From JAIVJN01 sp036732565 (GTDB lineage Bacteria; Acidobacteriota; Vicinamibacteria; Vicinamibacterales; UBA2999), in assembly GCA_036732565.1 (NCBI GenBank), contig DAINCF010000183.1:1-12809 (forward strand): 12,809 nt of DNA, read 5' to 3'. A model generated the notes under the pieces. It ran no database searches and had not been told where the DNA came from. It saw only the letters and a program-made list of their open reading frames with translations. This document shows, one piece after another, positions 6,157 through 12,809 of this stretch. The position numbers were made by a program, and so were the translations under genes. Within the stretch, counting starts at the first letter, position 1. Every line of letters begins with the position of its first letter.

Positions 6157-6783
6157 CGTGTCTGAGGACATTCGCCTATCCGTCTGCATCGCCCGTAGCC
6201 CGACCCACACGGACACGCCCAATTGATGTGACCGTCGTGTCGGCGGTCTCATCAGACGATTGTCTTCCTTCGGGAGAGACCACGGGATCGCTGACCACTC
6301 GCACCGTGTCCGCCACTCGGCGCGTCCCGTGACCGCCCTGTGGGCAGGCCATCATCGAACGTCTTCGTCTAACGAGGTTCAACCGCAGCACCGCCACACC
6401 CCTGGAGGTATGGCGCATCGAGGTCGATGCGCCAGTGCTGGTTTTTCTTTGGAGTTAGCGTCCGATCGGCTGTCGTTGCGCCGGATGGGAGAGCGCCGCA
6501 CCTCACTGCGCGCCAGAAGAAGCCTTGCAGATCCGCCAGATGCGCGGCCTGCCGACTGGGCGATGCTCAGCGTCGACATCAACTCGCCGAGCGACGCCGT
6601 ACGACCGCACGTGCCGAAAGCGACAGTGGCTGCCGCGCGCCTTCGAACAGGCGCACACGACGTCACAGACCTTTACCGCAGCGTGTAACCGCCCCCGCGT
6701 CCGACTGGCGGCCTGTCCTGAGCGACCGATCCGTCAGCGCGCCGCAGCGACTTCTCCGTTCGGATATTTTCCATCATCGCGCA
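6157..6783. other. Convergent intergenic region holding a terminator
   Basis: This 627-nt gap separates the + operon (ending 6156) from the - operon (ending 6784). It contains the terminator at 6411-6450 and an attC-like arrangement of short inverted motifs (6367-6460, see findings). Around 6563-6688 a + frame reads MLSVDINSPSDAVRPHVPKA and on to a stop, but has no ribosome site. I do not call it a gene. Confidence 0.4.
6411..6450 (+). terminator. Intrinsic terminator of the 4813-6156 operon
   Basis: TGGCGCATCG (6411-6420), a four-base loop AGGT, and CGATGCGCCA (6425-6434) form a perfect 10-bp stem. A T-tract (TTTTTCTTT, 6442-6450) follows after 7 nt. The gap before the Ts is longer than ideal. 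On the minus strand no T-run follows the stem, so the direction is +. It lies about 255 nt after the operon's last stop. Confidence 0.6.
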
Positions 6784-7476
6784 TCAACGCACGGCCTGAC
6801 GTACTTCGGTCAGAAACCGGTCGCTCGGTTTCCCGTCGTGCCGCCGTCGTACCGCTTCAATGGCTTGCGCTCCCGACTTGACCGCTCCACTCGAAATGTC
6901 AAACACCCCTTGAACGCCGTGCAGAAGGCCGAACACGGGCCTCTGTGGCAACGGCCGCGCCGCAGTCGCATGCCCGTCGTCCAACACTTCCAAGAAGAAG
7001 ACATAGCGCCCTCCAGCCTTCAGCCCCTCAAAACCTGGAGTCAGCACACTCGCCACGAGGCCATCCGCAAACTGCAACGTGCCGCCGAGCACGCGCACGG
7101 TCACCGTCTCACTGGATGCGATGCCACCTTTGAGCACGTCATCAACCAACACCTGATAGTGCGTGTAGATCAGATCACCGTTTGCCGACAGTTGAGGCAC
7201 GCCGGCCATCGGATGCCCGATCACAACGGCGGCGCTAGTCTCGGCCAAAGCCAGGACATCTGGGGTCGCGACCCAATGAGGCTTTGGCATCGTTCGCACG
7301 ACACGGCCGCCTGAGAGGCGAGCAGCCTCGTGCAACGAATCCGTGCGGGCCACCATCAGGCGGCGTAACGCCTGCTCGCGCTCGACGTTGGGGGACGGCT
7401 GGCTCTGCCCCGCGACCAGGGTCACCGCTTGGAGGACGACGATCGACACAACGGCTTTCACACAGCTACGCGTCAT
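6784..7476 (-). CDS. Secreted beta-rich protein of unknown function
   Basis: This encodes 230 aa from ATG 7476, with an AGAGGTGAT ribosome site about 9 nt upstream inside the end of the preceding gene. A signal peptide covers residues 1-23 (cleavage near VAG/QS). The core (about residues 77-190) follows a pattern I have seen in acidobacterial exported proteins: SAAVVIGHP, DLIYTHYQVLVDDVLKGG, VTVRVLGGTLQF, TPGFEGLKAGGRYVFFLE, then GVQGVFDI. This order (an exported status strand, a 'vlKG' strand, a 'GG' turn, an 'aG.rYvfFL' strand and a 'GvqGvF' strand) suggests one beta-sandwich domain. Its biochemical role is not known to me. The start is 17 nt from the stop of the metallopeptidase gene on the same strand, so the two form an operon. 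Confidence 0.8.
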   Translation of the reverse strand: MTRSCVKAVVSIVVLQAVTLVAGQSQPSPNVEREQALRRLMVARTDSLHEAARLSGGRVVRTMPKPHWVATPDVLALAETSAAVVIGHPMAGVPQLSANGDLIYTHYQVLVDDVLKGGIASSETVTVRVLGGTLQFADGLVASVLTPGFEGLKAGGRYVFFLEVLDDGHATAARPLPQRPVFGLLHGVQGVFDISSGAVKSGAQAIEAVRRRHDGKPSDRFLTEVRQAVR

Positions 7477-7493
7477 GATCCATCACCTCTTTC

Positions 7494-8358
7494 CTATCGC
7501 GATGTTCGAGGTGCCGGCACGGAAGCGTTGGTTGTCATCTTAGGGCTGGCAACCGTCCGTTGTTCACGGCATTCAGTACCACGATAATCCCATTCTTCAC
7601 GGATAAAGTCGCAGGGGCGGCTAGTATAGCAAGCCCAATACGTCGTCACCAGCCAGTGTTCTGTACATGAAGAGGGGCCCCCCTCTACGTGAGGATCGTC
7701 AACGAACACGTCCGCAGGAATGCTCGGCAGTTCCACCTGCCTCGCGGCACTCGTGCATTCATCGGCCGTGCGTGCGTCGGCGGCGGTGACGTGAATCTCC
7801 CCCACGGCCGCGACGGCATCCGCACAGGAATTCACCGTCCACGGGCTACGCATAATCGACGCATCGGCGAATCCCCCTTCGTCCAGCCCCAGGAAGTGCC
7901 CCCATCTCGTGCCCAAAGACAATCGTCGCCCCGGCTGGATTGGAGGCCGCGACCTCCTGAAGGGCGGGACTGAAGAAGACTCGCGACGTCGATCCGCGAT
8001 ACGACGCGCACGCGCTCGTGTGATCGGGATTGTTGCTCGGCACGAGTTCGAGATCAGGAACCCCACACCAGGGACAATGTTGCAGCACCACCTTGGACGA
8101 CGAGCTGTGAGCATTCCATTCGTCAGCGGCGGCCTGAATCGCTGCCAACGTCGCCTCACTGCCGCCGGTCGCCTTGTACGTTAAATTGATCTTGCCGTCA
8201 CTTCTGATGACGCCCGCCCTGGTGACGTGTTCGTCGCTACTGATGCTGCGACACGGCTGACCAAATGCTTGCGACTCGCAGAGCACCAACACAGAGGCGC
8301 AGGCCACGATGAGACGTACGATTGGTCTGGCACCGCCAACCACATCGAGAACTCGCAT
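7494..8358 (-). pseudogene. Secreted matrixin-like zinc metallopeptidase with a one-base frameshift in the active site
   Basis: The gene starts at ATG 8358 with GGAGG 5 nt upstream. A signal peptide ends near AFG/QP (about residue 34). The first frame runs to GHEMG (H150, E151), then leaves frame to a stop at 7846. Removing one base from the five-G run (CCCCC at 7899-7903 on +) restores HEMGHFLGLDE (150-160), a metzincin HExxHxxGxx motif. It then restores ASIM (Met169, the Met-turn) and a Cys-rich C-terminal region to the stop at 7494; the corrected length is 287 aa. The third ligand position is Glu160, where matrixins have His and snapalysins Asp. The upstream AIQAAADEWN helix also fits the metzincin fold. 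Such enzymes cleave proteins outside the cytoplasm. As written it would give only an inactive fragment of 170 aa. The extra G could be a real mutation or a homopolymer sequencing error. Confidence 0.75.
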
Positions 8359-8724
8359 GCGGGCCTCCGTTCCGAACGCCAGCAGACTCCTTGAACTCTT
8401 TCAATCCTTCCATCAAGACTTGGCCCCCACCCGCGCTCAGCTTGAACGTTCGATCAGATGAGAATCGTGCTTCGTGTCGCGCTGGAACGCGACCTCGAGC
8501 GGAATACCGTCGCGGGCGGACTGATGAACGGTCCGTCAGACCAGCGGATCTTCTCGCCTCAGTGAACAACCTGGTACACATCCTCTACCTGACGACCACC
8601 AAGTTTTACAATGTCACCCACATAAGGATCACCAGTGGACCCTGCGCACGTCCCTGGACACGTTCGTTCATGCGCACCCGACCGCGGCCGTCCCCCAGCC
8701 GGCGTTCATGCAGGAGGTTCTTCC
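8359..8724. other. Divergent intergenic region between protease operon and Cys-rich peptide gene
   Basis: This 366-nt gap separates two divergent transcription units, so it should hold both promoters. I see a TACAAT at 8607-8612 on the + strand but no good -35 at the right distance. No convincing ORF or RNA was found. Confidence 0.35.
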
Positions 8725-8943
8725 ATGTCACGCACACTCCTCCGTCCTCTGCGCCTTCTCACACTCGCGGTGGTCACCGTGTCGCTATGGCAACCAACCG
8801 GCTACGCGGCCGGTTGCGATCAGTGGTGTCGAGACAACGCGGCCAACAGCTGCGGCGCCCTTGGGTACGGATGCTATTCGCTCGGAAGCTGTACCGGCTC
8901 TCCCGGAACCTGCGCCGCGATCGTCACGTGCGTCGTGTGCTGA
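8725..8943 (+). CDS. Exported small peptide with eight cysteines
   Basis: The start is ATG 8725, because AGGAGG sits 7 nt upstream. The product is 72 aa. Residues 1-29 form a signal peptide (basic N-region RTLLRPLRLL, hydrophobic core, cleavage near YAA/GC). The mature part is about 43 aa with cysteines at 31, 35, 43, 50, 56, 63, 69 and 72 (four possible disulfides), and is rich in Gly, Ser and Ala. The sequence AAGC around residue 31 is a weak lipobox, so lipidation is possible. The size and Cys spacing recall disulfide-stabilised peptides (toxin, bacteriocin or signalling type), but I recognise no family. It lies 195 nt upstream of the permease gene on the same strand, so shared transcription or transport is possible but unproven. 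Confidence 0.65.
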   Translation: MSRTLLRPLRLLTLAVVTVSLWQPTGYAAGCDQWCRDNAANSCGALGYGCYSLGSCTGSPGTCAAIVTCVVC

Positions 8944-8951
8944 ATCGGCTG

Positions 8952-8974
8952 GTGACAGACACCGGCCCTGTCAC
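8952..8974 (+). terminator. Weak inverted repeat just after the Cys-rich peptide gene
   Basis: GTGACAG (8952-8958) pairs with CTGTCAC (8968-8974) across a 9-nt loop, 8 nt after the stop codon. There is no T-tract, so a terminator role is uncertain; it could be a partial attenuator before the permease gene. Confidence 0.25.
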
Positions 8975-9138
8975 AGGTGGGCCTCCGAGGGTTCCGATAC
9001 GCCGCCTTGTCTCGACGAGCCGCAGCGTTCCCCATCGCGCCCACCGCACGTGAGTGGTTCTGACCGTCGACAGCCCAGGACGAATCCGTGCAGCTCGCCG
9101 TACCAACGCCTCGCCTGATGTGAAGAAGACCAAACTGT

Positions 9139-11502
9139 ATGATGCTCGCTGAGCTTCGTCTCGCCCTTCGAGGGTTTCTCACGCACTGGCCACTGTATGG
9201 CGCGCTGCTCCTCATTCTCGGTGTGGGCCTGGCCGCCACCCTGACACTCTTTTGTGTCGCGGATGCGCTCCGTTTCCGCCCGCTTCGCGGCATCCCCACA
9301 CCAGACCTCGTGCACATCGGCATCCAAGATCAGGATGGGACGCCTCGGGTCCTCACGTTCTCTGATCTCGATCGTCTCCGCCAACAGGTGCCCACGCTCG
9401 AGTCCATCACGGGCATCATGACGAGCGGCTGCCTGTTATTCGACCGCGATCGACAAATCCGCACCACCTGCGCGGAGGTCACCCCCGGCTTCTGGACGCT
9501 CGTCAGCATGGCCCCGGGCACCGCCGCACAAGACTTTCAGCCCTCCGCTGACGCGCGCGCAGCCGTGGTCAGCGATCGCTTCTGGCGAGAGCAGTTCCGG
9601 GGGCAAGCGCTGCACGGAGTCGCCCTCATCAAGAAAGAGATCGATCCGACGACGATGCGTCCCGTCGAGCGACCCGTCCGCGTGATCGGCATCGCCCCGG
9701 CCACGTTCCAGCAGCCCGGCCATGTCGAGGTCGACGTCTGGATGACCCCCCTGCCCGCGCGGGGGTCGGCGATCACCTTCACGACGTTCCAAGTCTGGGC
9801 GCAGCTCCGCAGATCCGCGACCCACGCGGCGGCCGCGGCGCAGGTCGCGCGGGCGCTCCAGCGTGAGCCCTCCACGGCGGACTCGGTTCGCGTCATCGTC
9901 CGTCCGCTCGCCGACGCCCTCGTGCCTGACGGCAGCGAAGCCGTCACGATTCTCCTCCTCACCTCGCTCGGGCTCCTGCTGATCGGGTGGATCGCCGCGG
10001 GGACCCTGCTCGCCGCACGGGCGGTCGGGGCGCGACACGAAGACGCGGTCCGAGCCGCCTTGGGCGCCTCGACCTGGGATCTGGTGCGCCGCCATCTGGT
10101 GCAGACGACACTCCTCGCACTCGCCGGCCTAGCGGCCGCGCTCCTCCTCACCGTCTGGTGGCTGCCGCTCATGGTGCGCACGCTCCCGTTCGCCGACGGT
10201 CGCCATGTGGCCGTGGGCCCACTCGGCCTCGGCCTCGCGACCGCGCTGGCCGCGTGTGGCGCTGGGGTGATGTGGCTGATCGTGTGCCACGTCACGCGCG
10301 ACGGACGCCAGCACACGGGCACGGCCGCCGGCCTCTCCGTGCGCAGTCGACCGCCACGGGTCTCCGCGGGCCTGCGCCTCTCGCTCGCGACCGCGCTTGC
10401 GCTGACCACCGCCTTCGGCTACGTCGCCATGCTCTTGGCGCTCGACTTTGGTCGTGTGTATGGGACATCGCCCGGCTTCGACCCCACGCGGCTCGCCACC
10501 CTGACCGCGCTGCTGCCGTTCGATGAACACCGGGATTCGGCGGCCACACGCACCTTCTATACCACCGCGTTAATGCGCATCCGTGCACTGCCGACCGTGG
10601 AAAGCGCCACGCTCATCAATCACTCCGGTCCCCTTGGGGGCTGGCGATCACTCGTGGAACTCCGCACCGAGGATCGCGATCGGCCGCCCGTGCTCGCCCA
10701 AGACTACGACGTCGAGCCACGCTTCTTTCGCGTGCTCCGCATCCCGCTCCGACGCGGACGCGAATTCCTGAGCACGGATTGGGACACGCCGGCCGTCATC
10801 ATCAATGAGCACCTCGCCCGCGTCCTCGGCCGCGGACGCGACCTCCTGCATGAACGGGTCTGGGTCCGAGACGCGCCGCACACCGTGATCGGCATCGTCG
10901 GCGATCTCCACGAGCGTGACCTGCGCGTGCCTCCGGCCCCGCAGGTCTATTTTCTCGAGGCCGGTGAGACGTTTCTGATCCGCTCTCAGGACTCCCTCCA
11001 GGCACAAACGATCGCGGATGTCTCGGCGGTGCTGCGCGCACTCCACGCACAGACCAAGGTGCTGAATGTGCGCCGGTATGCCGACGTTGTGTGGTCGATG
11101 ACCGCCCTCGAACGCTCCCGCGCCGTGTTTATGGGCCTACTGGCCGCCGCCGCGTGGCTCACGGGCTTGCTGGCGTTAGGAGGGCACGTCAGCCATCTCG
11201 TTCGTACCCAACGGCGACCGACCGCCATCCTCCGGGCCCTTGGGGCGCACCACGCGCGCGTCCTCGCGTACGCCTTCGTGCCACTCCTGTTCGTGGTCGC
11301 GGGAGCCATGACGGTGGGGCTGGGCGTCGGCGTCGGGGCCGGTCACCTCCTCGGCGCCACCCTCGTCGGCCCGATCGGCTGGGAACCCGTCGCGGCGATC
11401 CTGTCACTGACATGCGTCCTTTTAGGGTTCATGCTCGTGTCGCTCGCACCCATACGACGACTTCTCCACATGACGCCGGTCGACGCGCTCAAAGGGGACT
11501 GA
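9139..11502 (+). CDS. Duplicated FtsX/MacB-type permease (acidobacterial ADOP-like)
   Basis: This encodes 787 aa from ATG 9139 (ATG 9142 is equally possible; the ribosome site is weak). Two tandem FtsX/MacB halves are visible. Half 1 has a membrane helix at about 18-42, a large extracytoplasmic domain (about 45-265) and three helices (about 268-290, 319-345, 361-384). Half 2 has a helix at about 412-437, a second outside domain (about 440-660) and three helices (about 664-688, 708-740, 751-775). The FtsX motif appears in both halves (ALGASTWDLVRRHLV near 305, RALGAHHARVLAYAF near 697). DALRFRPLRGIPTPD after helix 1, IGIVGDLHERDLR near 590 and TPVDALKGD at the end are family hallmarks. These permeases normally work with an ABC ATPase in lipoprotein, macrolide or peptide export; none is present here. 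The gene is fully intact. Confidence 0.9.
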   Translation: MMLAELRLALRGFLTHWPLYGALLLILGVGLAATLTLFCVADALRFRPLRGIPTPDLVHIGIQDQDGTPRVLTFSDLDRLRQQVPTLESITGIMTSGCLLFDRDRQIRTTCAEVTPGFWTLVSMAPGTAAQDFQPSADARAAVVSDRFWREQFRGQALHGVALIKKEIDPTTMRPVERPVRVIGIAPATFQQPGHVEVDVWMTPLPARGSAITFTTFQVWAQLRRSATHAAAAAQVARALQREPSTADSVRVIVRPLADALVPDGSEAVTILLLTSLGLLLIGWIAAGTLLAARAVGARHEDAVRAALGASTWDLVRRHLVQTTLLALAGLAAALLLTVWWLPLMVRTLPFADGRHVAVGPLGLGLATALAACGAGVMWLIVCHVTRDGRQHTGTAAGLSVRSRPPRVSAGLRLSLATALALTTAFGYVAMLLALDFGRVYGTSPGFDPTRLATLTALLPFDEHRDSAATRTFYTTALMRIRALPTVESATLINHSGPLGGWRSLVELRTEDRDRPPVLAQDYDVEPRFFRVLRIPLRRGREFLSTDWDTPAVIINEHLARVLGRGRDLLHERVWVRDAPHTVIGIVGDLHERDLRVPPAPQVYFLEAGETFLIRSQDSLQAQTIADVSAVLRALHAQTKVLNVRRYADVVWSMTALERSRAVFMGLLAAAAWLTGLLALGGHVSHLVRTQRRPTAILRALGAHHARVLAYAFVPLLFVVAGAMTVGLGVGVGAGHLLGATLVGPIGWEPVAAILSLTCVLLGFMLVSLAPIRRLLHMTPVDALKGD

Positions 11503-11744
11503 GTCACCGGAACGCACGACGCACGGCAGCACGCCCCCGTCAGCCGGGCCCCTGTGCAAGGCGATCGACCTTCGCGCGCGCGCCACGCGAACCGGCGGCC
11601 CACATTCGCCGAGGGCCGCCATCACTGTCCTGAACGATCCGCCTCACACCCACCCCGACGCCTTCGGACCGACGTCGCATCGGCCTCAGCCGTCGCCCAC
11701 GCACGCGTACGCCATCTCACACATCGCCGACACTCCCTGCTGAC

Positions 11745-11778
11745 GGGGGTGTTCCCTCGGTCATGAGGGAACACCCCC
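11745..11778. terminator. Perfect 14-bp hairpin between permease and next gene
   Basis: GGGGGTGTTCCCTC (11745-11758) and GAGGGAACACCCCC (11765-11778) are exact complements around a 6-nt loop. No T-run follows on either strand. It ends 21 nt before ATG 11800, so it could terminate upstream transcripts, protect mRNA ends, or control translation of the next gene. The 242 nt before it (11503-11744) hold nothing I can identify. Confidence 0.5.
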
Positions 11779-11799
11779 TCCCATCCTGGAGACCCTGTT

Positions 11800-12285
11800 A
11801 TGGCGAATTGGTGTGTGGACCATGACGGCCGACGACACCTCGTGCTGTACGTGTACGGCGGCCGAGACGTTGACGGCTGCGAGTGCTTCGCGATCGAACT
11901 GACCACGGCGTTCGCGGTCATCCTCCTCGATCGCATCCGTCAGCTTCGCGACGATCGAGCAATGGACCGTGCTCTCCACACGTCTTCGTACTGGTGCCAT
12001 CACGGCGACTACTACGGACTCGATGACGAGCGGCTCGCATCAACGCCGACCGACTCCGACACGCTGATTCCACGATGGCCGCGCGAGTACGGTGACGCCG
12101 ACACCGACACGCATGCACTCTCAGTGACAGAGGACGAGGTCTACTGGACCGCGCAGCTCACACATGCGGAGCATCCCGTTCTGCTCAGCACGGAGGCGCT
12201 CCCCGCCAGCGCCCTTCAGCACTTCGTCGCGGGCCGCGACCCGTGGCCACACGCCTCACCAACCGCCAGAAAGCACCCCCCGTGA
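11800..12285 (+). CDS. Hypothetical soluble acidic protein, 161 aa
   Basis: The start is ATG 11800 with GGAG 8 nt upstream. Codon use matches the real genes of the window. Residues 1-60 look like a compact alpha/beta domain (HLVLYVYGGRDVDGCECF, then a helix TTAFAVILLDRIRQLRD). The middle has an aromatic, His-rich stretch (SSYWCHHGDYYGLDDE, about 63-78) that could bind metal. The second half is rich in Asp, Thr and Glu, and the end is Pro/His-rich and looks unstructured. There is no signal peptide or membrane segment, so it is probably cytoplasmic. No family recognised. The hairpin directly upstream may regulate it. Confidence 0.65.
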   Translation: MANWCVDHDGRRHLVLYVYGGRDVDGCECFAIELTTAFAVILLDRIRQLRDDRAMDRALHTSSYWCHHGDYYGLDDERLASTPTDSDTLIPRWPREYGDADTDTHALSVTEDEVYWTAQLTHAEHPVLLSTEALPASALQHFVAGRDPWPHASPTARKHPP

Positions 12286-12496
12286 CGACACGTTCTGACC
12301 AGCACCGACACTCTCTTCGGCCGTCCGTTTCACCGGCATCGAGTGAATCTACGCACAGCGCCCCGTGACGCACGACAACACGAGCTCGCGCAACGCCGGC
12401 ACGGCGTCACTTGTCGTACCCGATGGTCACGCGCGTGGCACCCAGTGGGCCTCAGCGGAACTCGGCCACCCCGCTCGTCGCTGACGGCCGCCGCCG

Positions 12497-12592
12497 CGAG
12501 CGAGAGACCAGCGCCTCTCCGACTCCACGGACAACCGACGCCGGCGATCGTCGCGCAGAGGTCTGCGCCGACGCCTCGCCGATCGCGCCGGC
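12497..12592. repeat. 96-bp interspersed structured repeat, right copy
   Basis: Ungapped match to 4537-4632 (12 differences by hand count). The + frame still spells SERPAPLRLH, the end of the YIP1 protein, but no YIP1 gene precedes it here. The palindromes are strong: GCCGGCGATCG (12540-12550) against CGATCGcgCCGGC (12580-12592), enclosing GCGCAG-AGGT-CTGCGC (12553-12568). It abuts the stop codon of the minus-strand gene that follows, between convergent genes, so it could terminate transcription from both sides. Confidence 0.7.
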
Positions 12593-12809
12593 TCAGGCGC
12601 GCTGATCGACGAAGGCCTGGAACTGTCCCCAATCGGCCGTCAACGCCTCCAACAACGCAACGACGCGCGCCCCCGCCTCCGTCGACGTGTCGAACGTGAT
12701 CCGAATCTCACGGCGCTCGACGGTCACGCCCGGCGGGAGTCCCGTGAGCCGCGCGTGGATCGCCGCGCGCGGCACCGTCACGACGGCGGCGCGACGGAGG
12801 ACCGCTTCC
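12593..12809 (-). CDS. Unrecognised protein, C-terminal part (cut by window edge)
   Basis: The minus strand is open from the right edge to TGA at 12595-12593 (72 codons); the start lies outside the window. It reads EAVLRRAAVVTVPRAAIHAR, then LTGLPPGVTVERREIRITFD, then TEAGARVVALLEALTADWGQ and FQAFVDQRA. The pattern is a beta-strand pair followed by an amphipathic helix, and the sequence is credible with no internal stop. It is homologous to the broken gene at 3326-3561, which supports it as a true coding family. I do not recognise the family. It has no hydrophobic segments. Confidence 0.6.
   Translation of the reverse strand, partial: EAVLRRAAVVTVPRAAIHARLTGLPPGVTVERREIRITFDTSTEAGARVVALLEALTADWGQFQAFVDQRA

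Noticed and set aside
6563..6688. Possible small + strand gene starting at ATG 6563 (LSVDINSPSDAVRPHVPKAT).
   Set aside because: No ribosome site, no recognisable family, and it lies in the convergent gap just before the end of the minus operon.
7672..7687. Near-perfect palindrome AGAGGGG-CC-CCCCTCT.
   Set aside because: It lies inside the metallopeptidase coding sequence and is explained by Gly/Pro and Glu codons in GC-rich DNA.
9747..9772. GACCCCC and GGGGGTC inverted repeat.
   Set aside because: Inside the permease gene, where it encodes ordinary residues; no sign of regulation.
9436..10530. Long minus-strand open frames opposite the permease gene.
   Set aside because: Arg/Gly/Asp-rich translations without family features are the usual shadow of a high-GC gene on the other strand.

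Overview
The window is about 12.8 kb of high-GC DNA. It most resembles a chromosomal stretch of an Acidobacteriota member (Vicinamibacteria-like), although Gemmatimonadota cannot be excluded. The main evidence is a 787-aa MacB/FtsX-type permease with the duplicated architecture common in Acidobacteria and with no ATPase beside it. Supporting evidence is a run of exported proteins of unknown function, including one ('APVVVG...KG...GG' style) whose general pattern I recognise from acidobacterial genomes. No rRNA, tRNA, CRISPR array, integrase or transposase was seen.

Layout. 1-357 (-): N-terminal part of a membrane protein that runs off the left edge. 431-607 (-): a decayed ribbon-helix-helix (RHH) DNA-binding gene. 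915-955: a good sigma70-type promoter overlapping a short palindrome, upstream of a coiled-coil plus disordered-tail protein (1093-1557, +). 1959-2171 (+): a 70-aa Cys-pair (zinc-ribbon-like) protein. 2275-3156 (+): an HtpX/M48-like membrane metallopeptidase homologue that appears to lack its third zinc ligand, followed by a small overlapping ORF (3153-3317). 3326-3561 (-): a multiply frameshifted relative of the gene at the right edge. 3789-4571 (+): a YIP1-family membrane protein whose 3' end lies inside a 96-bp repeat. 4813-6156 (+): a two-gene operon of a secreted protein with a Cys-rich C-terminus and a small membrane protein, followed by a clear hairpin and T-tract terminator. 8358-6784 (-): a two-gene operon of a matrixin-like secreted metallopeptidase, frameshifted inside its active site, and a secreted beta-rich protein. 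8725-8943 (+): a 72-aa exported peptide with eight cysteines. 9139-11502 (+): the FtsX/MacB-like permease. 11800-12285 (+): an unrecognised soluble protein preceded by a perfect 14-bp hairpin. 12497-12592: second copy of the 96-bp repeat. 12593-12809 (-): 3' part of an unrecognised gene.

How it fits together. The theme is the cell envelope and exported proteins: at least four secretory signal peptides, two zinc-protease scaffolds, four integral membrane proteins and one orphan export-type permease. The left 4.6 kb is a patchwork of small accessory genes, several decayed. The long intact permease argues against pervasive sequencing error, so most of the decay is probably biological. The possible exception is the single extra G in the matrixin-like gene. 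The two 96-bp repeats and the paralogous minus-strand genes near both suggest a duplicated and rearranged module. The most interesting candidates for new biology are the eight-Cys exported peptide beside the permease, and the structured repeat with its paralogous neighbour genes.
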